Of a DNA stretch of 64,000 nt, positions 11,278 to 23,300 are shown in pieces; position 1 is the first letter of the stretch; every line of letters starts with the position of its first letter. Source of the DNA: Eucommia ulmoides (lineage: Eukaryota > Streptophyta > Magnoliopsida > Garryales > Eucommiaceae); NCBI GenBank assembly GCA_016647705.1, contig CM028334.1:2480001-2544000 (forward strand), written 5' to 3'. The notes beneath the pieces were generated by a model. The model was not told the DNA's origin, did no database searches, and saw nothing but the letters and a program-made list of their open reading frames with translations. A program made the translations under genes and the position numbers.

Positions 11278-11800
11278 TTAGCCAGCGCCGGCACCGGAGA
11301 GAGGCAGAATCGGGGGAATATGGAAGTTTGTGCGAGCTTTGGAACCCCTCAGTCGCCTTGCTGCCTCGTCGTAAGCACGGGCAGCCTCCTCCGCCATGTT
11401 CCAAGCTAGTGGCGGCAACGTCCAATGCGGTCGGGTATCTCCGCCGACCATCTTCCCCATGGCCTTCTCCTCGCACCTCTGTAGCTCTTCTGCACCGGAA
11501 TCGTACTGCTCCCGCCGCCGCCGGAGAATGCGACCCTCTTCGAAACGGGTCCGGATTCCGAGCTCTCGTTGTCCTTACTTTTTTTTTTTCTAATCTTACT
11601 ACCAAGCAGAACTCTCTCTCCTACAACCGCAGTGAACCTTCAAGAACCGGTGTCTCCCCCGGCAGTTCATCATCGGAACCCGCATATTCCGACGAAATCA
11701 TGTCCGAAACTCGAGCTCTCTTTTGCAGGTTCCTAACAGGGGAGAAGGAATTACAGGTTCCCGAACAAAACCCAGAAGAAGAATGAAGAAAGTGGGGCAG
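11278..11800 (-). pseudogene. Broken AP2/ERF transcription-factor gene, CRF-like
   Basis: Reading the minus strand, an acidic-serine stretch (MISSEYAGSDDE, near 11690) precedes KRVAFSGGGGSSTIPVQKSY and a near-complete AP2 domain: SYRGARRRPWGRWSAEI, then RCRH, a TAG where the family has W, LGT, and after a small deletion that shifts frame, AEEAARAYDEAARRLRG and SKARTNF. The frame closes at 11278. So there is one stop and at least one frameshift inside the domain, and a further frame break upstream near an A11 run (about 11580). Family members are intronless nuclear regulators; the H-W-LGTFDTAEEAARAYD pattern and acidic Ser-rich N-terminus resemble cytokinin response factor-type ERFs, but the subgroup is uncertain. 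The second ERF, at 7997, is in opposite orientation and belongs to another subgroup, so this is not a tandem duplicate. Confidence 0.8.
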
Positions 11801-11975
11801 TAATGGCAGAGTTTCCGGCGAGTTAACGGGTTCCGGCCGACCCGAAAACAGAGTATTTGCATATAAAAATGTGGGTTCTTGATCATTGTTTTGTTCTGTT
11901 GCTCTGCATCGTAGCTTTGATACAAGAGAACAAGAAGAAGACACGTTCATAGATAATGATGAACACACAGTTTCA

Positions 11976-11986
11976 CTATTTATATA
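11976..11986 (-). promoter_or_regulatory. TATA box of the CRF-like pseudogene
   Basis: On the minus strand TATATAAATAG lies about 180 bp upstream of the first recognisable coding segments, followed by GAAACTGTGTGTTCATCATT, which fits a leader. The promoter core seems to have outlived the coding frame. Confidence 0.45.
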
Positions 11987-12017
11987 AAAAATATTAATTT
12001 TTTAAAATAATTATTAC

Positions 12018-12018
<1 letters not shown>

Positions 12019-12068
<50 letters not shown>
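12019..12068. repeat. (TA)n microsatellite
   Basis: About 50 bp of nearly pure TA broken by a single GTA. Expected to vary in length between individuals. Confidence 0.9.
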
Positions 12069-12069
<1 letters not shown>

Positions 12070-12082
12070 AATTATTTTTATA

Positions 12083-12115
12083 CTAGCGTATAACCCGTGC
12101 CTGAAGGCACGGGCG
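12083..12115 (-). mobile_element. Helitron-type 3' terminus
   Basis: On the minus strand a GC-rich hairpin (CCCGTGCCTTCAGGCACGGG) is followed by TTATACG and CTAG, with T next to it. A hairpin then CTRR with flanking T is the signature of Helitron 3' ends. The body should run to the right, but its TC 5' end was not found with confidence. Confidence 0.6.
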
Positions 12116-12589
12116 AAAAAAGAAAACCTAATACTTACGCAATTAAGTAGAAAAATCAACAGACCCAACATAAAAAAAAAACATTATAAAATATACTGTC
12201 AGTAACCACAACCACAAACATAAAAAACAATAATGAATTTAAATTGTTAACACGTGTTTTCAAAGACAACAAATCTGTGCCTGAAACAAACATTACTAAA
12301 ACAAATAACGATAACTTAATTACCTTATAATATCTCCACCAATGTAGAACTTTTTCACCCAATTCGTACAACAATCAACGAAATTAATGAATGCCTTTAT
12401 ACATTAAGATGGCGTTTCACTTACCCATGGCTCTTCCCCAATATTTTCTTAACCTCTTCGGTAGTATCATTATGTAAAAAACATTCAACTCACTATTAAT
12501 TTGTCGATTGGGAATTAAACAATTTCGCACCAAATCAAGTTAGTATTTTTGCTACAAATTGTGATATGAAATAATTATTGTACAAATTC

Positions 12590-13330
12590 AGAAACCGAAA
12601 CAGAAAACTCAGAAACAAAAACAGAAACAGAAATTTAGAACAGTATTTCGGGAACATACCTGGAGAATTGGGAAATTTTCTAGTTCAAAAAACCAAACTA
12701 ATTCTCACAACGTATTGATTCTTTATTCTGAAAATCGTGAACAGAAACAAAAACAGAAAACTCAGAAACAGTATTTTGGGCAAATACCTGGAGAATTGGG
12801 AATTTATCCATTTAAAATATATGAGAATCATGTCTAATATCACGACCGAATAATAAACCATAGAATTTTCATACGAAAATGCTGAAGAGAAGTTCTATTT
12901 TTTTTGCGAAATGAAAACAGAGCCATATTTTTATTTTATTTTTGAAAAAAAACAAAAAAAAAAAAAAAAAAAAAAAACAGTTCTTTAGGTACAGAAAATT
13001 TAAACAGAAACAGAACATCAATTTATGAACCCAAATTTTCTTTGGGTGCAGAAAACAGAAACAAAAACAGTTTTTTGGGAACAGAAAACAGAAACATTTT
13101 TTTGGGGGGGTAAAGAAAACAGAAACAGTAACAGAGTATCAAATTATGTAACTTTTTTCACAAACAAAAACAGAATCAGAAATAGGGAGCAGGAACAGAA
13201 ACAGAAACATGGAACAGAAACAGAAACATGGAACAGAAAGTTAAAGTTCACATCAATTCACTTAAAGTCCTGTTTGGAAACACCTAATTTGACCCCAAAA
13301 CAAAGTATTTCAAAAATGAATCTATATAAA
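12590..13330. repeat. ACAGAAAC-rich simple-sequence region
   Basis: Dozens of (A)ACAGAAAC units recur, partly as GGAACAGAAACAGAAACATG tandems (13190-13240), with an A-run at about 12955-12977. GGAACATACCTGGAGAATTGGGAA recurs at about 12650 and 12783, so part is a duplicated block of ~130 bp. The 102-residue Lys/Asn/Thr-rich ORF is a by-product. The motif also forms the core of the M430 MITE ends. Confidence 0.65.
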
Positions 13331-13659
13331 TAGAAAAAACAGGGCAAAACACATACTCTTTCAGCCAAACTATGGCTGTCCGTGGCTTGTCCCCGGCGTG
13401 CTCGAACGTGAATGTAGTCCTGTTTTTGAACTTCAGAAACCTTTGAATTCTCCTTCGAAGTATCGCCGCCGCCGCTGTTATTATTATTATTACCCTTCAG
13501 TGCATTGACATGTTTGAATTTTTAGCTACTTTAATTAACGTGAAACCCATTAATTAATTTAATTAGATTATTATTCCGTTGCGTTCCTCGTCGTTTGAGG
13601 ATCAACGTGATATATTTATATGTAAAAAATAATTAAGTTTTGAATGGAATTTTAATTTT

Positions 13660-16600
13660 TAAATAAATTCATCTGAGACTGGTTGAAGATATAAATGAAT
13701 GTATTTTTGTTAGTTATGCTGTGAATAACAAAATTTATATATTTATTATTTGCATGATCATGTTATTATTGAATCTAATGATGCTGATTTTTATAAACAT
13801 AGATTGTCTTTTAAATTGAAGAATAGTGGGGGGCTTGACATCTAGTAAGGTGTTTGTCATTAGAATTAATGAGTCTAATAAAGAATTAAAGCTTGAACCT
13901 AGAAAAAGTAAATAGACTCGTATTGCTAAGAATTATGGTTTGAATTTCTATGCATATACCTTAGAGGAGGATCCGCTCACCCTCCAAGAGACACTGTCGT
14001 CTATAAATGTCAATTTGTGGTAAGAGGCTATAGATGATAAAATGGACTCTCTCAAATCAAATAGAACTTGGTATTTAGTAGATTTACCTCCTGGTTGTAA
14101 AACAATATAATGTAAATGGATTCTCAAGAAGAAACCGAAACCCGATGGAACTATTGATAAATATGAGGCTCGTCTTCTAGTCAAATAGTTTAGACAAAGA
14201 GAAAATGTAAATTTCTTTGATACTTTCTCATTTGTCTCTAAAATTACTTCTATTAGTGTGCTTTTATCACTTGCTACTATTTATAATCTTGTTGTGCACC
14301 AAATGGATGTTAAAACTGTTTTTTTAAATGATGAATTAGAAGAAGAGATATATATGGACCAATCTGAAGGATTTGTAATTCATGGTCAAGAAAACAAAAT
14401 GTGCAAATTAGATAAATCTTTTTATGGTTTGAAATAAGCACCTAAGCAATGACATAAGAAATTTGATAATCTTGTTATCTCACATGGTTTTAAAGTGAAT
14501 GAAAGTGACAAATGTATCTATTACAAATCTGAAAATGATATTTGCACTATTATATATTTTTATGTGGATGACTTGCTGATTTTTTGTTCTAATATTCATG
14601 TCGTGAACAATGTTAAATCTATGTTATGTGCTAATTTTGATATGAATGATCTTAGTGAAACTAATGTGATCCTTGTATTAAAATAATTAGGTCTAAACAG
14701 AGAATTTTTTTGGATCAATCTCATTATATAGAGAAGATTCTAAAAAAATACAATTACTTTAACTGTAAACCAACATGTACTCCATGTGACCCTAATGTGA
14801 AGTTGTTCAAGAACACCGGTAACGATGTTAGACAATCTGAGTATGCGAGCATCATAGGCAGTCTACGATATGTCACTGATTGCACTATGCCCGACATAGT
14901 TTATGTTGTGGGATTACTATGCAGGTTTACAAGAAGATCTAGTATTGAGCATTGGCATGCTATTGAAAGGATTATGAGATACCTAAAAAGAACTATGAAC
15001 CTTAGATGTATTATCAGAAGTTTCTCGCTATTCTAGAAGGATATAGCGATGCTGATTAGAACACCTTTTCAGATGACTCCAAGATAACTAGCGACTATAT
15101 ATTTAGTATAGCTGGTGGAGCTGTTTTTTGGAAATCTAAGAAATAGAATATTTTGGCTCAATCTACTATGGAGTTTGAGATGATTGCACTAGCGTCAGCT
15201 AGCGAGGAAGCAAGGTGGTTAAGAAGTCTGCTTCCCGATACTCTTTTATGGGAGAGACCGATTTCAGCCGTCTTGATCCATTGCGATAGTACTGCGGCAA
15301 TTGCAAAAATTTAGAACCCTTATTATAACGAAAAAATGCGACAAATACGTCGTAAACATAGCACTATTAGATAATATATCTCGACTCGAGCTGTAAGAGT
15401 GGATCATGTACGATCTGATGATAACCTGACTGATCATTTGACGAAAGGACTAACTCGAGAAAAGGTTTACAAAGCCTCGAAAGGAATGGGACTCAAGCCC
15501 ATAGATTGACGAGTCACTTGTGAGGGAAACCTAACTTATAGACTGGAGATCCCAAGAAATAAGTTCAAAGGGTAATAACAACTCAGAAAGTGATATGAGG
15601 AGAATATGTTATAATAATAATAATTTTGAGTTCTATTCCATACATGTGTAGATTAAAGCATGATATCCTAAAGCGATAGAAGGTTGAATTTTTATTAACT
15701 CTTAATGAAATCTATACTCTATTTAGAGTTGAGTACCTAGCTACAAGAATACTCTTGATAGACTCACTTATGTGAATGTGGAAGTGTGGCCGCTTCCTAT
15801 GAAATTTTGGGTAAATTCTTTAGAGCATTCACTACATTGGGATACACGTGCATGGCCGTAAAGTACGGGCTTTTGGACTACACCCTGATAGGGTTGTGTG
15901 TGTGATATTGTTAGAGATAGAGTTCAAAATTATGAGTTACTCTAGTATAATCTAAATCATATTCACTATGTAAAGATTCAAGCCGATAGACACATTTGTT
16001 TATGCACAATCTTATATTGTATAACACTGCTCGATGAAAAAAAAAAATTGTTTTAAAAATTCAAGTGGGAGATTGTTAGAGGATAAATGAATTTTTACTT
16101 TTTAAATGACAAATAAAAACTAAGTATCATGTTTCCCATCTTTTCCCTTTATCCCACATTGCTTAGGAAAAAGGGTCTAGAGGAGTATAATTAGGGATGG
16201 GTAGAATACTTGGGGTGTACCCTAAGAGGTATCCACATTTTATAGAAGGGAAAAGAGTTACATCCCTACTGGTTTAACACACGCGCCGCCGTCGCCGGCC
16301 GGCCGAGCCGAGCGTGTGAGGTATGAGGTGGCACTTATTATTATTATTTTTGACAAAATTTATTTTATAAAATATTATTTTATTTATTAAATAAATCTTT
16401 CTGACTTGGTAATGCTCAATTCCACGATTTTCTATTTTCCCACGATTCACTCCACGATTTTCTCACTAGACTTCCAACGTTTCTGATCTGATTTCGTCTA
16501 TAAAAATCGAGTCTTGCCTTAGCTTTAATATATACCGAAAATCATAAACTTCAGAGCTACTTTTATGTTAAAAATAGTTTTCACTCCCGACCAGTGGCAA

Positions 16601-16855
16601 TGTGTTCGTCGTTCGAACAGTCTATTCGTTCTTCGATCAGTGTGTGGGTGTTCAGTTTGCAGACCTTCTACCGTACAGAGAAAGTTCTAAACAAATGTGA
16701 TTTCTGGGTTGTTTTATCCTGGGGACGACAGGGCTGTAATACTGCTTACACATTCTTGGGCAAAGCCGCGAAACGTCTTAAAGAGAGCGACCTGGTCCGC
16801 AACTCAATCCAAGAAAATTTGGTAACTTCGTTCTTATTTTAATTATGCAGTAACA
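13660..16855 (+). mobile_element. Decayed Ty1/copia retrotransposon, 5'-truncated, with one LTR
   Basis: The integrase C-terminal end, reverse transcriptase and RNase H regions can be recognised in order between about 13690 and 15510, followed by an untranslated stretch, a polypurine tract (AAGTGGGAGATTG, 16063-16075) and a 3' LTR. Gag, protease, most of integrase and the 5' LTR are absent. The coding part is thoroughly broken, with well over ten disruptions, so it is an old, dead copy. The order (integrase before reverse transcriptase) and the polypurine tract define the copia superfamily. Confidence 0.9.
16074..16855 (+). mobile_element. 3' LTR of the copia fossil
   Basis: Begins TGTTAGAGG right after the polypurine tract and ends GCAGTAACA, giving TGTTA/TAACA inverted ends and a length of 782 bp. 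The right end is placed on this inverted pair, since no 5' LTR survives for comparison. It includes a GC-rich patch (CGCCGTCGCCGGCCGGCCGA, near 16285), and CGTCTATAAAAATCG near 16494 could be its promoter. Confidence 0.7.
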
Positions 16856-16889
16856 GTTGATGTTATCAATTAAATTTTACTTTTAGTTT

Positions 16890-17945
16890 TTTATTTATTT
16901 AGGGATAATTGGTCAATAGTTTCAATTAGAAAGTATAATCTTTAATTTATCCTATTTTGATTTTGGGTTAATTAAACTTTACTCCCCTGTGATTTGACCA
17001 ATTTGCACTTAGCTCCTTGTGGTTTGAAAATCGCCACTTACCCCCCCTGTGGTTAGATTTCAAACCACTTACCCTCCTGATATAGGGGGGTAAGTGCAAC
17101 AAATATCTGACCACAGGAGGGTAAGTGGTGATTTTAAAACCAAAGGGGGATAAAATGCAAATTGTCCAAATTACAGGTGGGTAAAGTGCTATTAACCCTT
17201 TGATTATAATTAAGTTGAGTATAAATTTTTGAATTATGTTTTGCCTTGTTTTAGTGTCATGATTAATGATCTCTTATATCTCCAATCAAATGCGGTCGGC
17301 ACCACGCTATCCCTATCTTTTAGATTATTATTTTTTATTTTTTAAATGTGGTGTCACTATTAGGATTTTCCACCAATTATGCCTTTTATTTAAGACTTAG
17401 TCGTAAAATTATTTACTTAAATATTATTCGATCCATAAAAATATAAAAATATCCCTCATTAATTTTTTTTTCTTTTCCCTATTTTTTTTTTCTTTTTTCT
17501 TTCTCCTTTCTCTACCTTTCTGTCCAACCCTCATCCCCCCTCCACACAAATAGCACGACAACCGTACGTCTACCACCACCATCATATTTGGTGCTATCGC
17601 CCCTACCATCCGCCGTCCAGATCCGACGCCACCGCCATTGCCATCCATTTGGGCTTCGGATGGTGGTGTGTGTGCGTGTGTGTGTTTATATATTAGAGAG
17701 AAAGAGTAAGATAGAGAGAGGGAGAGAGAAGGTGATGGTGGTGGCAGTCGTGAATTGTTTAAATAGGTTGGAGAAAGACAGAGAAATGAACTTATATACC
17801 CAAGAGTAGAATAGTTGTTGCATTGACTTCAATAAAAATATTATTATTAAAAGATAAATAGGTAATTAATTATTATTTATCTCCGATAAGGGGTCTCCAT
17901 GATATTTGCCAACAGACAAAAAACATTTGTAGTCAACAGTGATAA
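16890..17945. mobile_element. Non-autonomous element family R1, copy 2, left end lost
   Basis: The left part (TTGGTCAATAGTTTCAATTAGA...) matches 5490-5620 and the right part (TTTCTGTCCAACCCTCATC to GTCTCCATGATATTTGCC) matches 6740-7040. The outermost left inverted end is missing next to the copia LTR end at 16855. A MITE (16965-17198) is inserted in it. No coding capacity; the GT-rich and GA-rich ORFs are incidental. Confidence 0.6.
16965..17198. mobile_element. 234-bp MITE with GGGTTAAT termini (Mutator-like)
   Basis: GGGTTAATTAAACTTTAC at the left pairs with GTAAAGTGCTATTAACCC at the right. The interior is largely self-complementary (CACTTACCCCCC / GGGGGGTAAGTG). Flanks TTTGATTTT and TTTGATTAT agree at 8 of 9 positions, as expected for a 9-bp Mutator-type target duplication. 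The related sequence near 5545 (CTATTTTAATCTGAATTAAG) lacks the insert and serves as an empty site. A related copy lies at 50721-50915. Confidence 0.8.
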
Positions 17946-17959
17946 AATCATATTTTTTA

Positions 17960-18530
17960 TTTAGTAACGAAAGCAGTTTTGGTTTTCATTTTGGTTTTGG
18001 GAAGTAACCGAACCGTGAGCCGAATGGTGTAACCAATATACACACACACACACAAATAAGAAATTTATAGTTTAATCCCTATATTTTATTTATTTATTTA
18101 TTTATTTATAAGTTAACTCTTTTACCCACTAACCCTAGTATAAATATATGATTATAGATAGAGTTTTTAAATCTCACTTCTTATATTTTCTCTTTAGAAT
18201 CAATCAGTTAATTTTGCAGAATTAAAAATTAATTGTATAAGAATAATTTGGAAACTGTCGTTATATTTTAGTTTTTTTTTTTCATATATAAGAAACAATT
18301 ATCTGCCATTTTGGTTTTGATTTTGATTTTTTTTTTTATAAAATTTAAAAATCTTAAACAGTTTTGCGGTTTCGGCTTTGTTTTTTGATAAAATTAAATG
18401 GTCCGGTTTTAAAACCGTTTAAAAGAAATCGGCGATTTTAGTTTTGGTTTTGCTTTTATATATGTTTCACGGTTTTGGTTTTGATTTTGTATAAAATCGA
18501 ACTGAACCCGGACCGTGGGTATACCTAGCG
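17960..18530. repeat. Degenerate hAT-MITE-like GGTTTTGGTTTT repeat
   Basis: Rich in GGTTTTGGTTTTG and AAACCGTTTAAAA phrases that match the well-delimited hAT MITE at 31735-32272. It begins near AAAGCAGTTTTGG and ends near GAACCCGGACCGTGGGTATACC. Clean TAGGGATG ends and a target duplication are not visible, so it is an older copy. Confidence 0.55.
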
Positions 18531-19544
18531 ATTAAGCAGAATCCGTTGTGGTGATCACTCGTGACTCAGCCGTGATGTTTTTTAATGTGTCGGGTTTCAT
18601 CATATATGGTGGTTACAGCACTTTTGGAGGCTGTGACCACTCAACGATAACACGCGGCGACAGCTCATTGCTTGAATGGTCACCGCAGCATTGTCATTAC
18701 CTTTATCCAATATCAAAAACTAAGATTTATTTTGAAATTACCCCAAAAAATAATTAGTCGACGTGCGTATAAATTTATCCGGACACACTTTATCGTTAAA
18801 AAACTAGAAAAAAAAAATTTACTTTATTTAAAGACATTCCTAACATAATTAATTTTTTTTTTTTTTTTTTTTTTACAGTAAGTTGTTGTCTAGGACGTAC
18901 TCCCCCAATATTGGACTGGTGTATTCAGGGTCAAATTCAAGATTTAATTTTCGAAGTATTTATCAAGAGAATTAAATCATGGTTGACAAGAAAACGGGAG
19001 ACCTTCTCTTGACAGCTGGACTAATAACACCTCATGGGTTCCAATTCCACATTGATGACGCAACAAAAAAAGTAATTTAATTGAAGAATTTAAAAATGCT
19101 ATCTTACATGTGTCTGACTATAAATTCTGGCCATGATTTAACTAGGAAGTTTCCTAATGGAGGCCCATATGACTTTTGGGCCTAAACTCTTTGCCCAACT
19201 TAAAATTTAAAAAAAATGTCCGGCCCATTTACTCTCAAATGGACCGCCCATGACGATTTAAAATCATCAAAAAAATAAGTTGTGTTCAACGCATAGTCCT
19301 TTTATAGGGAGATTTTTTACTTTTGAATGTTTTACTAAACCTAAAACGTTTTCATTCTCTCTCTTATTTTTCAGACGAATCTTTTTTTTAAAAATGTTAA
19401 AAGGAAACATTTGAGGGTTAATAAATGATAAAATGATAAAAATATTATTTTTTATTAGTATCCTTTGCTATTTTGAAATAATTTTAAAATCAATTGAAAA
19501 GTGCTTTCTTTCTTTTTTTAAATTAAAATAAAAAAACCAAGGTA
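18531..19544. other. Intergenic DNA, no gene recognised
   Basis: Contains a T20-type run near 18854 and a segment with CAAATGGACCGCCCATGACG. The part 19367-19450 belongs to a dispersed AT-rich family also seen at 21040-21180, 56150-56420 and 62220-62340 (GTGATGAAATGA..., CATCTAAAATCATTAA). No ORF of interest. Confidence 0.5.
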
Positions 19545-19990
19545 TAAGCTGACATTCATGCCCCCTTTGGTTATTGTTTATGCTCCTTAATTCTAATTCA
19601 TGTTCCCGTTCTTAAAATTTTGGGATTAATGTACAAAAACGCGTGTGTTAAACATATCTTTGTTCCCAAAATTTTGAAAATAACTTAAGATTATTTCATG
19701 AATTCCTTAAGAATCTGATAAACAAAAAAAAAATTAATTTCTACTCCTACCACCATTCCGCCAACTGCCGCCACTCCTAGCCACTGTACAATGAAAAAAT
19801 AATAAAATAAAATATATATGTTGCGATCAAATATATTTCTTATTTTTGTTTTCTTAAATTAAAAAAAAAAATTAAGATAAAAGCGGTTACCAAATATATT
19901 TCTATTTTTGAATTATTTCAGAAAAAAATAATTTTTTTTATCCTATTTCACTCATTCTAATTTATTTATAAAAAAAAAAAAAAACAGACA
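19545..19990. mobile_element. M430 MITE family copy
   Basis: Shows GGTTATTGTTTATGCTCC, GGGATTAATGTACAAAAACG, the CACCATTCCGCC segment and a T/A-rich end, the same order as other M430 copies. Ends are worn and no target duplication is apparent. Confidence 0.55.
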
Positions 19991-20081
19991 TTTTGTCATT
20001 GAGTTAAGCCGCCCAGACCAAGAGTTCAATTTGGCGCAATTTAAAGCCAAAACGTCGTGGCCGACTCTACACGTACTTTGT

Positions 20082-20250
20082 ATTAAATTACACTTTAATC
20101 CCCTAGAGTTTATTTTTAGTTGCAATTGTATTTAATATTTTCCCTAAACGATGAATATTTCAATTGTTATATTACAATTAAAAGTCCAAGAGTCAAGTTT
20201 CAACTGAAAATAAATTTGAGGGGTCAAAAGTGTAATATAACCAATTATAT
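20082..20250. mobile_element. ~170-bp palindromic MITE upstream of the membrane-protein gene
   Basis: AAATTACACTTTAATCCCCT...TTTATTTTTAGTTG on the left is complementary, at roughly four bases in five over ~38 bp, to CAACTGAAAATAAATTTGAGGGGTCAAAAGTGTAATAT on the right. It lies about 120 bp before the start codon of the 20370 gene, within or next to its promoter. Confidence 0.7.
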
Positions 20251-20369
20251 GTAACGATTCTCCCCATTCTCTTCAAAGCTCGCCTGCAAGAACCAGCTGC
20301 ACAGTCTGCAGGCCAGAGCTCCTCCGTGAAAACCAAGAACAGAAACAGAATCAAAAATTAAAAATCGCC

Positions 20370-23300
20370 ATGTTCTGTTCCAAATCGATTCCTTTTCTTC
20401 TTCCACTTGTTTCATTGCTCTTCATTTCTCTCTCCCATGGAACGCGTATACAGATTTCTGGTAAGTTGAATTTCACATTTTCACCTTTTTCTCTCTCTCA
20501 TTGTTTGAAAAAAATCAAAAATGGGAAAATATGCTAAATTGGTTAATGAAAAAACTGGGTTTTTCTTCCTTTTGTGTGGTTATTATGTGGATTTGCGTGT
20601 GTAGGGTTGATCGTGGAGGGTGAGTACGGCGTGGTTTCGTGGGGAACGAGGAGGTCTGTTCTTGAGGAGGACAACAATGGTGGAAACTCATCTCTGGTAC
20701 TGGCTGCGAAGAGAACACACAGGAAAGACCCACTTAATGGTTTGGAATACTATAAGGGTGGATGGAACATCAGCGACGAACGCTACATCTCTGTATGTTT
20801 TTTCAAATTTTTAATATCCTCTAATTTTTTTATTTTTTATTTTCAAGTTTTAATGTATTTATGGTTTATATACTTTAAGCTAACTAGAACGCATTTGTTT
20901 GAATCCCGTAAAATTGAAAATGTTGTTCATGATTTTGGACGTAAAATGGGTTGTTTTCTAATGGGATTCAAGTTTCTTACTCATTCTCTAGACTTGAGAC
21001 GTGTCTTCGTAAAAAAATATTTTAGATTTAGTGAAGTGATGAAATAAGAGAAGATATCCCGTAAAGTGATGAAATGACGAAGTTATCCCCATTAAAAGAC
21101 CAAAGTATTGCCCATTTTCCATCTAAAATCATTAAGAACGTTTTTTATTTTGTTGGTTTGAAGTCAATGTGAAACTTAAGGTAGCATTTGGTTAGTGTTT
21201 TTGTTTTTCTTTTTTTACTTCTAATAAATTAGGATGAGAATTCTCTTTCTATATTGGAGTATTCCGGGAAAAGAAATTTGTTTGGTAACGACCATTGTCC
21301 TAATTCTGTATTTTAATTTATGAGAACGGAAACAAGAAACACGTTTGGTTGCAACATTTGTTTTTTTTTTTAATTTAAAAAATGCATGGTGGTGGTCGGC
21401 GGAGTGGTGGTGGGAATAATTTTGTGAGAGTGAATAGGAATCAATATTTTTTTGTTTATCAGATTCTTAATGAATTCAGGAAACACTCTCAAAATTTTGG
21501 GAACAGAAATGTGTTTACCGAATGCATTTTTGCACATTAATCCCAAACTTTTGAGATTGAGAACAGAAATCAAGGAACGGAAATAGTAACCGAACGGACT
21601 ACAATAGCTAGCTAATCATTTTGATTTTTGTTTGGACGCTCCTCAAATCATATGTAAATGGAGAACTATACAAATCAGTTCATCTGAAAAATAAGATTAA
21701 TTTCGACAACCAAACATGCCCTTATAGCAAATCCAAACATCTTCAGATCATATGTAAACTGATCAAATTAATAGTATTTCCATTATAATTTTCTGATTTT
21801 TTTATTTTTTTTTTGATGCAGTCTGTTGCCTTTACTGCTTCTCCCTTGTTCCTTATAGCTACAATCTGGTTTTTTGGCTTTGGGCTCTGTTTGGTTGTTA
21901 TCTGCTTCTGCTTTTGCTGCTGCCGCCGTCGGCCTTACGGCTATTCTCAAACCGCTTACACTCTCTCTCTCATCCTCCTATCGCTCTTCACCACCGCTGC
22001 AATGTCTCTCCCTCTCCTCCCTCTCTCTCCTCCTCTCGCTTGCACGCATTTGAACTCAAAAATCCGTCTTGTTCTTGCAGCATTGGATGTGTTGTCTTGT
22101 ACACCGGCCAAGGGAAGTTTCATGGTACTACACAACATACACTGGGATTCATAGTCAAACAAGCCGATTCAACGGTTGAGAATCTTACGAAGGTGTCTGA
22201 TTTTTTTTATGCTGCCAAACGGGCTGGAGTTGATCAAGTTTTTTTGCCTTTGGATGTTCAAAACAACATCGATAGAGTTGAGGCTAAGATCAAAGCTTCT
22301 GCCAACATTCTCCAAACCGAAACCACGAAAAAAAAAAATCATATACGAGATGTGTTGGATTTTGTGTGAGTACATACATAATCATGAATGTTTCCTTTTT
22401 TTTCCCTCGTCCCGGGGGGTTTTAGATTTTAATTTTATGATTAAATTGTCTTTTTATGATTTTCAGGCGCTGGACGCTCATCGTTATTGCTGCAGCTATG
22501 CTTGTCTTGGCTCTTCTTGGTTTCTGTAAGCTTAGGCTGCATTTGTTTACGTTCGATATCAGTTCTGAAGAATAATAAGATGAATTCAACAACTAGTTGA
22601 TATTAACTAGATGAATTCTTCGACAACTAGTTGATATCAAATCAACAACCAGTTGATATTAACTAATGGACTGAAAACTTATTCAAAGGATAAAAAATAA
22701 GATAAAATCAGTATAAATAAACTATTAGGACTACAAAAATTTACCTTTATTATTTTTCCAATGATTCAATGCAGTGTTTTCAATCCTTGGCATGCAAGTT
22801 TTGGTGTACATGTAAGTTTCGCAGCAGTATAATTCTCTTTCTATATATATGTGTGCGCGCGCGCTATAAGAAACATTGTTTTGTTTTCAACCATACGATC
22901 TTTTTGCGATATGTGCAGCCTCGTGATTCTAGGGTGGATGCTTGTCGCTGTAACATTTCTCTTGTGCGGTGTATTCCTCGTTCTTCATAAGTAAGTTCTT
23001 TTAGGATAAAATTTGATTTTATCGTATGTTACCAAGGGTCTGTTTGGCTTACAACTCAAAAACACGTTTTTTTCTTCTTCGTTTTTGTGCTTGAAGTGTG
23101 GTGGGAGATACGTGCATTGCAATGGGCGAATGGGTTCAAAATCCAACGGTTCATACATCTTTAGACGATGTTCTTCCTTGTTTGGACAAAGAAACTTCTC
23201 GAGAGACCTTGTCTGAAAGCAAAGAAGTTAACTACCAGTTAGTTGGAGTTGTTAACGGAATTATCAACAACGTATCGAATCAGAATTTGCCACCTGGTGC

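Noticed and set aside
11328-11786. 152-codon plus-strand frame
   Set aside because: Antisense of the CRF-like pseudogene, whose AP2 motifs are on the minus strand.
18548-18757. 69-codon frame with a hydrophobic start
   Set aside because: No homology recognised, sits between repeats, ends in low-complexity DNA.
20574-21047. 157-codon frame
   Set aside because: Exon 2 of the membrane-protein gene read through into intron 2; the splice model explains it.
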